Assembly (NCBI GenBank): GCA_046703825.1 | Contig: JBJKSO010000033.1 | Location: forward strand, 1-41,064 | Direction of reading: 5' to 3' | DNA length: 41,064 nucleotides | DNA from: JBJKSO01 sp046703825 | GTDB lineage: Bacteria > Chloroflexota > Dormibacteria > Aeolococcales > Bog-877 | In this document: piece after piece, positions 15,869-24,344 of the stretch | How the letters are laid out: the number at the start of each line of letters is the position of its first letter | How positions within the stretch are numbered: the first letter of the stretch is position 1 | The notes under the pieces: model-generated | Database searches by the model: none | The model's input: the letters and a program-made list of their open reading frames with translations, nothing else | Told to the model about the DNA's origin: nothing | Position numbers and translations under genes: made by a program

Positions 15869-17161
15869 CTAGCGCTCGGAGGTCGCCTCGGAGTCTTTGG
15901 TCGGGTAGCGAATCCCGCCCCCCAGCTCTCGCTCGATCTCGAGCAGACGGTTGTACTTCACCACCCGCTCCCCGCGCGAGGGCGCCCCGGACTTGAGCTC
16001 GCCGGCAGCCGTCGCCACCGCCAGATCGGCGATGAAGTCGTCGGTGGTTTCGCCAGAGCGATGGCTGATCAAGGTGCGGTAGCCGGCCTCACGAGCGAGC
16101 CGGACCACCTCCAGGGTCTCGGTCACTGTCCCGATCTGGTTGAGCTTGATCAGGATGGAATTGCCCACCCCCTCTTCGATGCCGCGCCGCAGGCGCCCGG
16201 GGTTGGTCGCGAAGATGTCGTCACCCACCAGCTGGACCCGTTGCCCCAGACGGTCGGTGAGTTCGCGCCAGCCGCTCCAGTCGTCCTCGGCCAGGCCGTC
16301 CTCCAGCAGGCTGATCGGGAACTTCTCGACCCAGTCCGCCCAGAGGTCCACCATCTGGCGGGCGGTGAGTTCTCGGCCCTCACCGGCGAGCTTGTAGCCC
16401 CCGCTCTTAGGCTGCCACAGCTGGCTGGTGGCGGGATCCAGGGCCAGGGTCAGGTCACGTCCGGGTTCGTAGCCGGATCGCGCCACCGCCTCCAGCAGCA
16501 GCTCCACCGCCGCCTGGTTGCTGGGCAGGTTGGGAGCGAATCCACCCTCGTCGCCCTGACCGGTGTCGTAGCCCCGCTCCACCATCACCTGGCGCAGGGC
16601 GTGGAAGACCTCGGAGCCCCAGCGAAGTGCCTCGGCGAAGCTCCGGGCTCCCACCGGCGCCACCATGAATTCCTGGAAGTCGACGTCGGTGTGGGCATGT
16701 GCCCCGCCGTTGAGGATGTTGAAGTGGGGCACCGGCAGCAGCTTCTCCGTGCCGGGGCTCAAGTACTCGTAGAGGGGAGTGGCGTTCTCCATGGCCCCCG
16801 CCCGCGCCACCGCCATACTGACCCCGAGGATTGCGTTGGCTCCGAGCCTGGCCTTGTTGGGCGTTCCATCCATCTCACAGAGGCGCCGGTCGACGCCGGC
16901 CTGGTCCGTGCAGTCCATGCCGGACACGGCCGGCCCCAGTTGCTCGTTGACGTTTGCCACTGCCCGCAGGACACCCTTGCCGCCGAAGCGCCCCGGATCC
17001 TGGTCTCGCAGCTCGACCGCCTCGTGCACCCCGGTAGAGGCTCCCGAAGGGACCGCCGCCCGGGCCCTTTGTCCCCGGCTGGTGGCGACCTCAACCAGCA
17101 CGGTGGGATTGCCGCGGGAATCCAGGATCTCGAACCCCCGTACCTCGGTTAACGTCGCCAT
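15869..17161 (-). CDS. eno: enolase
   Basis: Enolase interconverts 2-phosphoglycerate and phosphoenolpyruvate in glycolysis. The N-terminal FEILDSRGNPTVLVEV, the mobile-loop SGASTGVHEAVELRD, QGDEGGFAPNL, the metal ligand region LLEDGLAEDDW and LVGDDIFATNP, the catalytic lysine in ILIKLNQIGT, and SHRSGETTDDFIADLAVA are all intact. The 430-residue length is standard. It is the first gene of a minus-strand series (eno, cysM, mec, secG) and is transcribed divergently from the small anchored protein at 17225. Confidence 0.97.
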   Translation of the reverse strand: MATLTEVRGFEILDSRGNPTVLVEVATSRGQRARAAVPSGASTGVHEAVELRDQDPGRFGGKGVLRAVANVNEQLGPAVSGMDCTDQAGVDRRLCEMDGTPNKARLGANAILGVSMAVARAGAMENATPLYEYLSPGTEKLLPVPHFNILNGGAHAHTDVDFQEFMVAPVGARSFAEALRWGSEVFHALRQVMVERGYDTGQGDEGGFAPNLPSNQAAVELLLEAVARSGYEPGRDLTLALDPATSQLWQPKSGGYKLAGEGRELTARQMVDLWADWVEKFPISLLEDGLAEDDWSGWRELTDRLGQRVQLVGDDIFATNPGRLRRGIEEGVGNSILIKLNQIGTVTETLEVVRLAREAGYRTLISHRSGETTDDFIADLAVATAAGELKSGAPSRGERVVKYNRLLEIERELGGGIRYPTKDSEATSER

Positions 17162-17224
17162 CTCCCCTCCCTCGTGGGCCGCTCCGGGATGGCGCTGGTC
17201 GGTGACTGGCTAATCTCAGGGTCA

Positions 17225-17707
17225 GTGTCGGAAAGACGGCTACCGCAGTTGAGCAGCGGGCAGTGGATCACCGTGGGCGTCATCGCCTTCATTGTGGTGG
17301 CCATCTTCTTCGACGTGGCCAACGGCCTGCGCCAGCTTCACAGCGACGGGCCGCCCCAGGCTCAGCTCAACGGCACCCTGCCCCACCAGCCCCTCGTCGT
17401 CGGCCGGGAGACCAGCTTCCAGCTGGCGCTGGACGACACCGCCGGCGGCGCCATGAACCCCGCCTGCGTGGGGGGCAACCTGACTCCCGAGTTCAAGGTG
17501 GTCAAGGTGACCTTCCTGGGGTCGCGGGGAAGCAGCTGGGCTCACGCCCGGTCCTGCGGCGCCATCCTCGAGACCAACTCCACCGTGCCGGTGGTGATCT
17601 CGGTCGTTCCCCGGTCTCCGGGGACCTACTCCCTGAGCCTGCGGCCCCAGCAGGGGAGCAAGAGGGTGGGCTCAGGCACCAAAGGGGTGGTCCGGATCGT
17701 GCGCTGA
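17225..17707 (+). CDS. membrane-anchored protein of unknown function
   Basis: I do not recognise this family. From GTG at 17225 it has 160 residues: a short basic N-terminus, one hydrophobic anchor (WITVGVIAFIVVAIFFDVA), then an outside domain rich in beta-prone segments. That domain contains a Cys pair (PACVGG and ARSCGA) that could form a disulfide. The ending TYSLSLRP...VVRIVR resembles an Ig-like or cupredoxin-like edge, but this is only an impression. The frame extends upstream to 17174, overlapping the enolase promoter region, so the shorter start is preferred. The last 36 bases overlap the convergent phosphatase gene. Confidence 0.65.
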   Translation: MSERRLPQLSSGQWITVGVIAFIVVAIFFDVANGLRQLHSDGPPQAQLNGTLPHQPLVVGRETSFQLALDDTAGGAMNPACVGGNLTPEFKVVKVTFLGSRGSSWAHARSCGAILETNSTVPVVISVVPRSPGTYSLSLRPQQGSKRVGSGTKGVVRIVR

Positions 17708-18481
17708 AGCGGCCAGGGCTTGGAGCAGCCCGGCGTGCACCGCTGGGGGCGCGGCGACGATGTCTCCACTCTTGAGGTGGGCCTCGCCCCCACTCCAGTC
17801 GGTCACAACCCCCCCGGCCTCCTCGACCAGCAGCGCCCCGGCGGCGATGTCCCAGATGCTGAGCCCCAGTTCGAAGAAGCCGTCGAGCACGCCCATGGCG
17901 GTGTAGGCGAGGTCGAGGCTGGCCGCGCCCGGCCGACGGACGTCCTCCGCGCCCCGCAGGACGCGGTGCAGGCCCCCGACGTACCGGTCCAAACGCTGGG
18001 GAGCCCGGAACGGAAAGCCGGTAGAGATCACCGCATGGGCGAACGCTGCGTCGGAGACGCGCAGCCGCCGGCCGTCCTGATCGAAGGCCCCGCCGCCGCG
18101 GCGCCCGCTCAGGGTCCAGCCCAGGAAGGGAGCGTGCACCGCACCCACCTCGGGGCGCCCATCGATGAGCAGGGCCACCGAAACCCCGACCAGCGGGAAG
18201 CCGCGGCTGAAGTTGGTGGTGCCGTCCAAAGGATCCACCGCCCACCCGTGCGAGCCGAGTTGGCCGCCCCCCTCCTCACCCAGCACCGGCAACTCGGGAA
18301 AGGTGGATGTGAGCACTCGGCGGATCACCTGCTCGCTGTCTCGGTCGACCGCGGTCACGTAGTCACCCCGACCTTTGCTCTCGGCGGCATGCGCTCCGAG
18401 CCCGGCGGTGCGGATCACCTCACCACCTGCCTGGACGGCGTAACGGGCGGTCGCCAGCGCCAGCTTTAGGTCCAGCGGCAC
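17672..18481 (-). CDS. inositol monophosphatase family phosphatase
   Basis: A Mg-dependent phosphatase of the IMPase/FBPase/PAP superfamily. Metal-binding motifs are clear: LGEEGGGQ, then DPLDGTTNFSRGFP, and the C-terminal WDIAAGALLVEEAGG. Its 269 residues match the family. Possible substrates are inositol phosphate, fructose 1,6-bisphosphate, 3'-phosphoadenosine phosphate or histidinol phosphate; sequence alone does not separate them here. The start is GTG at 18481, without an obvious ribosome site. It is downstream of the small basic peptide and the Ni-SOD maturation peptidase on the same strand, and may be cotranscribed with them. Confidence 0.88.
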   Translation of the reverse strand: MPLDLKLALATARYAVQAGGEVIRTAGLGAHAAESKGRGDYVTAVDRDSEQVIRRVLTSTFPELPVLGEEGGGQLGSHGWAVDPLDGTTNFSRGFPLVGVSVALLIDGRPEVGAVHAPFLGWTLSGRRGGGAFDQDGRRLRVSDAAFAHAVISTGFPFRAPQRLDRYVGGLHRVLRGAEDVRRPGAASLDLAYTAMGVLDGFFELGLSIWDIAAGALLVEEAGGVVTDWSGGEAHLKSGDIVAAPPAVHAGLLQALAASAHDPDHPFGA

Positions 18482-18512
18482 TCGCGCGGGAGAGCTCAGC
18501 GCATCCCCCGGT

Positions 18513-18665
18513 TCAGCGGCGTCCTCTGCCCCTTGGTGGTTCTCGGGAGACCTTCTTCTTGTGCTTCTTGGACTTCTGGACCGGGAGTTGCGCCGGGACC
18601 AGCCCGCTCCGCGGCGCCGGCTCCGGGCTCGGCGGCGGTGGGGATGGCTGCTGGCCCTCAGTCAT
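18513..18665 (-). CDS. 50-residue Pro-rich, lysine/arginine-tailed small protein
   Basis: A short reading frame begins at ATG 18665 and ends at TGA 18513. The N-terminal half is Pro/Glu/Ser-rich and the C-terminal half is strongly basic, with KSKKHKKK and PRGRGRR. It fills the gap between the Ni-SOD maturation peptidase and the phosphatase on their strand. I recognise no family. The basic tail suggests nucleic-acid, ribosome or membrane contact, but that is inference. No good Shine-Dalgarno site is visible, and the codon pattern is GC-rich like its neighbours. It may be a genuine small protein or chance coding. Confidence 0.4.
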   Translation of the reverse strand: MTEGQQPSPPPPSPEPAPRSGLVPAQLPVQKSKKHKKKVSREPPRGRGRR

Positions 18666-18713
18666 GGCGCATATGGTGCCACCCCGGGAGGTCGAAGTGG
18701 AAGCCGCCCGCCC

Positions 18714-19100
18714 CTAGGCGCCCGTCGAGCGGCGCGGGCGCAACCAGACCGGCGGCCAGCGCCGGAGCCTGGCCACCGCCCGCCCGTGCAGCAGTTCGAT
18801 CGGTACCGGGCCGAACTGGCGGCTGTCGGTGGTGGCCGACCGGTTGTCACCCAGGAGCCAGAGGTCCTCTGCTGGGCCGACCATCTCCTCCACCCGCTTG
18901 ACCAGTTCCATCCCCGGGCGCAGCGGGTGGTCCACCACCACCACCGAACCGACCGCGGGGGGGCGGCGTCTCGGCACCAGCAAGACCCAGTCGCCGGACC
19001 TCAGGACCGGCTCCATGCTGGGACCGTCCACGACTGCGATTGCGGGCAGCCGGCTTCTCAGAGCGGCCCACGTACTACGAGCGAGTTTGCCCGCGCCCAC
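18714..19100 (-). CDS. sodX: S26-family signal peptidase, probable Ni-SOD maturation protease
   Basis: A LexA/signal-peptidase-fold serine protease. From GTG 19100 the Ser/Lys dyad is Ser28 in VDGPSMEPVLRSGD and Lys68 in ELVKRVEEM, followed by LLGDNRSATTDSRQFGPVP. At 128 residues it is compact and lacks a clear membrane anchor, like the peptidases that remove the leader of Ni-SOD. The gene is divergent from sodN, directly supporting that role. The frame runs upstream to 19286, but this would cover the sodN promoter and the start of sodN itself, so the short form is preferred. A start at ATG about 19139 is possible. Confidence 0.85.
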   Translation of the reverse strand: MGAGKLARSTWAALRSRLPAIAVVDGPSMEPVLRSGDWVLLVPRRRPPAVGSVVVVDHPLRPGMELVKRVEEMVGPAEDLWLLGDNRSATTDSRQFGPVPIELLHGRAVARLRRWPPVWLRPRRSTGA

Positions 19101-19129
19101 GGCCGGATGATACGTTTGATTCAGGTGAA

Positions 19130-19148
19130 CGACCCACATGAGGGGTCG
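19130..19148. promoter_or_regulatory. inverted repeat in the sodX-sodN intergenic region
   Basis: CGACCC (19130-19135) and GGGTCG (19143-19148) are perfect complements separated by seven bases, 21 bases before the sodN ATG. It lies where a repressor would block sodN transcription or where an mRNA hairpin would sit in the leader. It does not look like the TTGC-type Nur box of Streptomyces. A GGGAGA ribosome site follows at about 19158. Confidence 0.35.
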
Positions 19149-19168
19149 CTCTGTACGGGAGAACATGC

Positions 19169-19585
19169 ATGCTTGGCAAATTCGCGCGTAGGGGGCCGCG
19201 GCGTGTGGTCCACGCTCACTGCGACATTCCCTGCGGGATCTACGACCCGCATGAGGCCCAGCTGGCAGCTCAGACCGTGGAGACAATGGTGACCAAGATC
19301 CGGGCGCTCCCGGACGACCACTCGGAGGCGACCCGCAACTCCTTCGCCCGGATGGTGGTGGTGAAGGAGCAGCACGCCGAGAGGGTCAAGCATGAGGTTC
19401 AGGTGATCTGGAGCGACTACTTCAAGCCCGAGCACTTGGAGAAGTTCCCCGAGATCCACGACCTGACCTGGAAGACGCTCAAGGCGGCCTCTGCCTGCAA
19501 GCAGTCGATCGACCCTGAGAAGTGCGCTGACCTCCGCAGCAAGGTGGACGAGTTCGCCCGCATCTTCTGGGAGACCAAGAAGTAG
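19169..19585 (+). CDS. sodN: nickel-containing superoxide dismutase
   Basis: Ni-SOD disproportionates superoxide using Ni bound by the N-terminal hook. After a 16-residue basic leader, the hook reads HCDIPCGIYDP: His17, Cys18 and Cys22 of the precursor become His1, Cys2 and Cys6 once the leader is cut after VVHA. This hook is diagnostic. The remainder is the expected four-helix bundle, with about 122 residues after cleavage. A ribosome site GGGAGA precedes ATG 19169. The divergent peptidase gene is the likely maturation enzyme. The leader has Arg/Lys but no export-type hydrophobic core, so the enzyme is probably cytoplasmic. Confidence 0.97.
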   Translation: MLGKFARRGPRRVVHAHCDIPCGIYDPHEAQLAAQTVETMVTKIRALPDDHSEATRNSFARMVVVKEQHAERVKHEVQVIWSDYFKPEHLEKFPEIHDLTWKTLKAASACKQSIDPEKCADLRSKVDEFARIFWETKK

Positions 19586-19646
19586 CCGCCCCGACGGCCG
19601 CTGGCGTACCAGGGACGAGGCCTGCGTCGTTCGGGCCCACCCGCTG

Positions 19647-20258
19647 ATGGAGGATGTCCACTTCCACTTCGACCCCCTCTGTCCCTGGGCTTGGCTCACT
19701 TCCAGGTGGATCCTGCGGGTCGAGGAACTGGGCGAGGCGACCGTCAGCTGGCGGCTGTTCTCGCTTGGGATAGCCAATCAGGCGCCCGAGGGGGCAACCG
19801 GTGGCCCGGTCGGGTCCGGCGCCCCCGCCCTGCGCATGCTGGCCCTGGCTCGGCGAATCGGCGGCAACCAGGCGATTGGGCGCCTGTACACGACCATGGG
19901 CAATCTGGTGCATGGGCAGGGTGCGGAACTCAGCGGGCCGGAAACTCTCCGGCGAGCTGCGGTGGAAGCCGGACTGAGCCCGACCCTATGCGACGAGGCA
20001 GACGCCGACCCATCTACGTGGGACGAAGTGGCCGCCGACCACAAAGCGGCGGTTGAGAGCTGCCAAGCATTTGGCGTTCCGACCATCATCCTCGAGGGAG
20101 GTCATGGCCCGGGGATCTTCGGACCAGTTATCACCGAAGTGCCGGGGGACAACGAGTCGAAGGAGTTGTTTAGAGATCTGGTCCGTATGGCACAGCGCAA
20201 CTACTTCTTCGAGTTGAAGCGCGACCGTCAAGGTCACCCACCGCAACTGACAACCTAG
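19647..20258 (+). CDS. DsbA-family thioredoxin-fold protein
   Basis: A DsbA-like oxidoreductase fold. The active-site region is HFDPLCPWAWLTSRW: Cys12 is followed by Pro-Trp-Ala, so the second cysteine of a CxxC pair is replaced by Ala15. The cis-Pro loop is FGVPTIIL. The layout resembles mycothiol-dependent nitroreductase/Rv2466c-like proteins and 2-hydroxychromene isomerase relatives. Single-cysteine versions of this kind usually react through a low-molecular-weight thiol. No signal peptide is seen, so it is cytoplasmic. It follows sodN by 61 bases on the same strand and may belong to the same oxidative-stress unit. Confidence 0.8.
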   Translation: MEDVHFHFDPLCPWAWLTSRWILRVEELGEATVSWRLFSLGIANQAPEGATGGPVGSGAPALRMLALARRIGGNQAIGRLYTTMGNLVHGQGAELSGPETLRRAAVEAGLSPTLCDEADADPSTWDEVAADHKAAVESCQAFGVPTIILEGGHGPGIFGPVITEVPGDNESKELFRDLVRMAQRNYFFELKRDRQGHPPQLTT

Positions 20259-20270
20259 CCGGCAGGGATT

Positions 20271-21647
20271 TCAGTTGGTGGCGGAGCGGCGGGATAACCA
20301 CCACTTTCTTGCCTGCTTTGCGACGTGTAACGCTCCGCCATGCGAAAGCTCATAAAGTCCAATCTTGCCGAGATACATCGCCCGCCGCAACCTCAGCCCC
20401 AATTTGGTAGGGGGTTTGCGGTGCATCATGCGCCTACGCGGCTGATCGGCTGCAAAGCTCGGAGTCTCGCAGAAGGTCACCAGGGGCGTGGCGACCCTGG
20501 ACCAGGTGAACTCTTGCGCGACCGCCCTGACGCGGTCAGCGATCACTTTCCGCCGCTCGCCATCGCGCGCCATCTCGTCAATCGCTTCCGCCAACGATCG
20601 CTTGTCCTCTGCAGGCACTACCCAGCCGAGTTGCCGCTCGCGCACCAACTCGGCGAACACATCGCCTTCGGTGCAGATGATGGGGAGTCCGGCCCAGAGG
20701 TAGTCGAGCATACGAGTTCGAAAGGCGTACCTTGCCTCCGCGTGTTCGAAATGGGTCGAGACGCCGCAGGTGCTCGCTAGCAGCCAATCGGCGCGCGATT
20801 CATAAGGTACCCAAGCGTCGTTGAAGAACACGCTCCGATCCAGGAGTCCGAGTTTGGCAGCCAACGAGCGAGCTTCCCCGCTCATCCACATGCGACTTGG
20901 AATCGAGGGGTTGGGGTGTGAAGTGGACATGAACACCAGCCGAATATCGGAGCGTCTTTGGGCCACGTCACCGACCGCGCTAATCAGAGTGAGGGGATCG
21001 AACCAGTTATATATTCCACCAGCCCACAGCAGCACCACGTCACCTACCCCGATGCCAGGCAGGGGAATCCGATCCGGCCCTGCGCTCCGCGGCGCTTCAC
21101 TGGGAAGACCGAATGGCACGACCCCCACGAGGCTCTGGAGGGATTTGTCCCGAGCCCACACGTGGGGATTTATTCGACCGGCGCTCAGGAGGGCACCAAG
21201 CCAGAGGTCACGCTGGGAGTCGCTAGCGCAGAGAAAGTAGTCTCCAGCCGAGAGAATATCTCGCAGGACGCGCTCTATACCGCGGTTCTCGACCACCTGC
21301 TCGTGCACCGGTCGGTGAGCCTCTTGCTCGAGTAGCGCTATCGGAAATGGATCATAAAGATCGAATATCAGGGGAACGGGCACGGAGAGCAGGAAGGGAT
21401 AGCGTACCACTGATATGCTTTCGAGAACTATCGCGTCTTGGAGCCGAGCCAGATGATCGACGGCTTCCGGGGAGAGTCCGGACTTCAACTCAAATGGCTG
21501 ACCCACCAAACCGCTTCCTTCCGGCGCAACGATGGTGACTGCGTGCCCGCGCGCATCCAGAGCCCGAGCAAGCTCGACGCAGCGGATTCCAGGGCCCGCC
21601 ATTCGGTTGGCCACGATGTCGTTCGCTACGATCATGACGCGGCCCAT
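20271..21647 (-). CDS. glycosyltransferase, GT4-like (GT-B fold)
   Basis: Probably transfers a sugar from an NDP donor during surface glycan assembly. The N-terminal Rossmann half opens with GRVMIVANDIV and has NRMAGPGIRCVELARAL, an acceptor-side signature. The donor half contains LLWAGGIYNWFDPLTLI, TRMLDYLWAGLPIICTEGD with the E/D-type donor-site segment, and QLGWVVPAEDK. Length is 458 residues, with a basic C-terminal tail of about 60 residues that could contact the membrane. It opens the surface island, divergent from the DUF2142-like gene. Donor and acceptor cannot be predicted. Confidence 0.85.
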   Translation of the reverse strand: MGRVMIVANDIVANRMAGPGIRCVELARALDARGHAVTIVAPEGSGLVGQPFELKSGLSPEAVDHLARLQDAIVLESISVVRYPFLLSVPVPLIFDLYDPFPIALLEQEAHRPVHEQVVENRGIERVLRDILSAGDYFLCASDSQRDLWLGALLSAGRINPHVWARDKSLQSLVGVVPFGLPSEAPRSAGPDRIPLPGIGVGDVVLLWAGGIYNWFDPLTLISAVGDVAQRRSDIRLVFMSTSHPNPSIPSRMWMSGEARSLAAKLGLLDRSVFFNDAWVPYESRADWLLASTCGVSTHFEHAEARYAFRTRMLDYLWAGLPIICTEGDVFAELVRERQLGWVVPAEDKRSLAEAIDEMARDGERRKVIADRVRAVAQEFTWSRVATPLVTFCETPSFAADQPRRRMMHRKPPTKLGLRLRRAMYLGKIGLYELSHGGALHVAKQARKWWLSRRSATN

Positions 21648-21810
21648 CCGCCAAAGCTTACAAACCCTGCGTCAAACTCGGCTCGTCCCAGCCCCACCGA
21701 ACTGGCGGCAGGGAAGAGTTTGTGGTCGGCCCCGGGGTTTCCCGGCGCTTCACCCTGCCAGCTTCCCGGATAGTCACTTTGGGCGGGGCAGCGCGGCCGG
21801 GTAGCTACGG

Positions 21811-21829
21811 CGGCTATAGTCGGTAGCCG
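21811..21829. repeat. inverted repeat between divergent glycan genes
   Basis: CGGCTA (21811-21816) and TAGCCG (21824-21829) are exact complements with seven bases between, lying 93 bases before the DUF2142-like start and overlapping a TATAGT that could serve as a -10 element. It may be an operator for the 21922-24741 genes. A 6-bp stem is weak evidence by itself. Confidence 0.25.
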
Positions 21830-21921
21830 TTGCGCCTCTTGAAGTCCCCTAGCGGCACGCCGAACCAGTCCGACTTTGCTACCACGACTTTACGACGGAC
21901 AGCGCCGAGGGGCTCCTAGCA

Positions 21922-23436
21922 ATGCGTGAGAGGCACTTCACCGGCGCCGGTGCCACGCCGTCGGGAACCCGTCCAGTAGCTTCCGTCCACCGTCTGGCCA
22001 CGCGCGCTAGCCGCTCAGTCCCAGCTCCGCTCTCACACAAGATCTTGGTCCTCGCGTTCATCGCAGTCGAGCTCATGGCGATTGCCCTGAACATCGTGTT
22101 GACACCGCCCATGCAAACCCCGGATGCATTTGTGCAATTCGACCGGTACAGTGCGATGTCATCCGGGGATTTTGTGGCAGACGTTCGGCACGGGCAGCCC
22201 GGAAATGTTCTTCCGGCGGGACTTCTGAAATTTGAAGACCCACTGAACTATATTCCCTTCCACTATGCCGCCAAGATCGGGGGCCACCTCCTAGCCAGAG
22301 AGGCGGACGTCTCCTGGGGTAGACGTTCGGTGTTCGTCCCGTTCGGGCAAGCAACCCAGTATGGGCCGGTAGCATACCTTCCGGGTGCGGCAGCCGTAGC
22401 GGTTGCCAGGTGGTTCAGCCCAAATGTTTTAGTAGCGTACTATGCACTGGAAGTTGTCAACGGTTTAGTTTTTTTGGCACTGGTTGCCACGGCGCTTGCG
22501 TTGATAAGGGGCGTGGGCGCTTGGTTAATATTCGGATTGGCCATCTTGCCGATGACAGTGGCGCTCGCCGCCTCGCCGTCCACAGACGGGATCGTCATTG
22601 GATGTTGCATGCTACTTGTGGCTATTGTCGCTCGAGAATTAGCGAACTACCATATCACGCCCGCGGGAGCGGTCGGGACGGGCGACAGTTGGAAAGTGCC
22701 CCCGATCTCGCGCCAAGAGTGGGTGGCGATTCTAGCACTTCTCGTGATCCTCCTGGCTAAGCCGCCGTACCTGCCGCTCGTCATGGCCCTGGCCGCCCCC
22801 GACGTGCTGGCCCGAAGGTTTCGCCTCATGACGATGAGGACTATCAGCCGCGGAGCGATAGTCGGCGTACCAACTACCATTTGGTATCTTGTGGGAGCCA
22901 GGTTCGAGTCACAGACTAATCCGAGTGTACACGCAGGGCTCCAAGCCGCCCACCTACTGCACCACCCAGGCGCAATTGTGACAGTCGTGGTTAACTCCTG
23001 GGGCGCCCGCGGACTGTTCTATCTGAAGAGTTTCGTGGGACTGTTGGGGTGGCTGGACACGCCTCTGGCGGATTGGGTATATATAGTCATCGCTGCCTGC
23101 CTGGTGGCACTCGGTATTCTATTTCTGGTCGGGAGCAAATGGAATACGCCGCTTTTCGGTTGGATCGCTCTCGCGGCCGGTCTTGGTTACTTGGCGGTTG
23201 CTCTTACTCTTTATGTCGATTTTTCGCCGGTCTACAGCCCAACCATTCTGGGATTTCAGGGTAGGTACCTGCTGCCACTCGCGCCACTGTTCATCCTATC
23301 CGCCGCGCCCTCAGCTGGCACGACTTTCTGGCACCGAGTATCATGGTGGCTCAGTGGAGTCAGCGTCTGGTTAATGTCGTTGTGTGCCGAGGCCGGAATG
23401 GCACTCGCATTGCTGTTTCGGTACTGGGTCCGGTAA
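21922..23436 (+). CDS. DUF2142-like polytopic membrane protein
   Basis: A 504-residue integral membrane protein with a cytoplasmic N-terminal region of about 38 residues and about ten hydrophobic segments. VLTPPMQTPDAFVQFDRY after the first membrane span and LPMTVALAASPSTDGIVIG further on match the layout of the DUF2142 family. That family resembles GT-C type glycosyltransferases and is common in surface polysaccharide clusters. The Asp in TPDAF corresponds to the conserved acidic residue of the first outside loop. A GAGGGG ribosome site precedes the ATG. Base composition is clearly less GC-rich than the flanks. Likely role: transfer of sugars from lipid carriers on the outer face, inferred. 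Confidence 0.75.
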   Translation: MRERHFTGAGATPSGTRPVASVHRLATRASRSVPAPLSHKILVLAFIAVELMAIALNIVLTPPMQTPDAFVQFDRYSAMSSGDFVADVRHGQPGNVLPAGLLKFEDPLNYIPFHYAAKIGGHLLAREADVSWGRRSVFVPFGQATQYGPVAYLPGAAAVAVARWFSPNVLVAYYALEVVNGLVFLALVATALALIRGVGAWLIFGLAILPMTVALAASPSTDGIVIGCCMLLVAIVARELANYHITPAGAVGTGDSWKVPPISRQEWVAILALLVILLAKPPYLPLVMALAAPDVLARRFRLMTMRTISRGAIVGVPTTIWYLVGARFESQTNPSVHAGLQAAHLLHHPGAIVTVVVNSWGARGLFYLKSFVGLLGWLDTPLADWVYIVIAACLVALGILFLVGSKWNTPLFGWIALAAGLGYLAVALTLYVDFSPVYSPTILGFQGRYLLPLAPLFILSAAPSAGTTFWHRVSWWLSGVSVWLMSLCAEAGMALALLFRYWVR

Positions 23437-23591
23437 ATGGCTATCATCTACATGGCCCTCTAGCGGCGACCTCCTGGGGCAACGAGCTGGCGTCCGCGTC
23501 GGAATCGGCGCTACCCGCAACGCCGGCCGCTCGCCGCACCTTCGGCTCCGGCCTTCTGAGCCATCGAGTAGACTTCGCAAGACCGTAGGAG

Positions 23592-24344
23592 GTGCCCGGC
23601 ACCCTGATCGACGTAGGTGGTTTGCCAAGGATGGATCGCAGCAGCGGTGAGGTCTGTGTCGTAGTACCAGCCTACAACGAGGCTCCGGTAATTAGTGGGG
23701 TCCTCCAAAGCCTTCGGCAGGCGCTCGAGAAGCTCGATATACCCTTTGAGATCATCGTGGTCGACGACGGGTCACTAGATGGAACTGCCGCGGTGGCCCG
23801 CGATGCTGGCGCTAGGGTCTTAAGACATCTCCTCAACACCGGCGCAGGGGGAGCCACAGCAACCGGCCTCGGCTACGCCCAGCGGATGGGGTTCACCTGT
23901 GCGGCGACCATCGACGCGGACGGGCAACACGACCCCAGCGAACTGGCGGCCGGGCTGGCCCGCATACGCCAAGGGGACCATGATCTGCTGATCGGAAGCC
24001 GGATGCTGCACGGCTCTGGCATGTCGAAGGCCAAGCGCCTCGGCAACCAGGGTCTGACACTGCTCACATTCCTACTCTTTGGAGTGCGCGTCACGGACTC
24101 TCAATCTGGGATGCGCGTCTTCGGGCCGCGGGCGCTAGCCGAGCTGAGATGGCGGAGCAATGGCTACGAGTTTTGCTCGGAGATGCTCTGGCGAGCCAAG
24201 CAGGCGCGCCTCCGGATAGGGGAGTTCCCCATCAGCCCCATATACACGGAATACTCACGCGGCAAAGGCCAGAGCAACTGGAATGCATACAACATCGTCC
24301 GGGTCTTGGTCAGAAGCCGCGTGATGGAGCTATTCAATGAGTAG
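23592..24344 (+). CDS. family 2 glycosyltransferase (polyprenyl-phosphate sugar synthase-like)
   Basis: A GT-A fold enzyme similar to dolichol- or undecaprenyl-phosphate mannosyl/glucosyltransferases. It shows VCVVVPAYNEAPVISGVL, EIIVVDDGSLDGT, NTGAGGATATGLGYA, the metal-binding ATIDADGQHDPSEL, and the acceptor-side DSQSGMRVFGPRAL. The listed start is GTG 23592; ATG 23631 gives a 237-residue form that begins just before the conserved domain and is equally plausible. It overlaps the DUF2304-like gene by eight bases, a pairing seen in many glycan clusters. The membrane protein would anchor or assist the transferase. Confidence 0.88.
   Translation: MPGTLIDVGGLPRMDRSSGEVCVVVPAYNEAPVISGVLQSLRQALEKLDIPFEIIVVDDGSLDGTAAVARDAGARVLRHLLNTGAGGATATGLGYAQRMGFTCAATIDADGQHDPSELAAGLARIRQGDHDLLIGSRMLHGSGMSKAKRLGNQGLTLLTFLLFGVRVTDSQSGMRVFGPRALAELRWRSNGYEFCSEMLWRAKQARLRIGEFPISPIYTEYSRGKGQSNWNAYNIVRVLVRSRVMELFNE

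Noticed and set aside
16061..17152. Plus-strand frame of 363 residues opposite enolase
   Set aside because: Enolase is full length and conserved; the opposite frame has no recognisable domain.
19101..19286. Upstream extension of the Ni-SOD maturation peptidase to 190 residues
   Set aside because: It would cover the sodN promoter and sodN start; the added residues are unlike any peptidase N-terminus.
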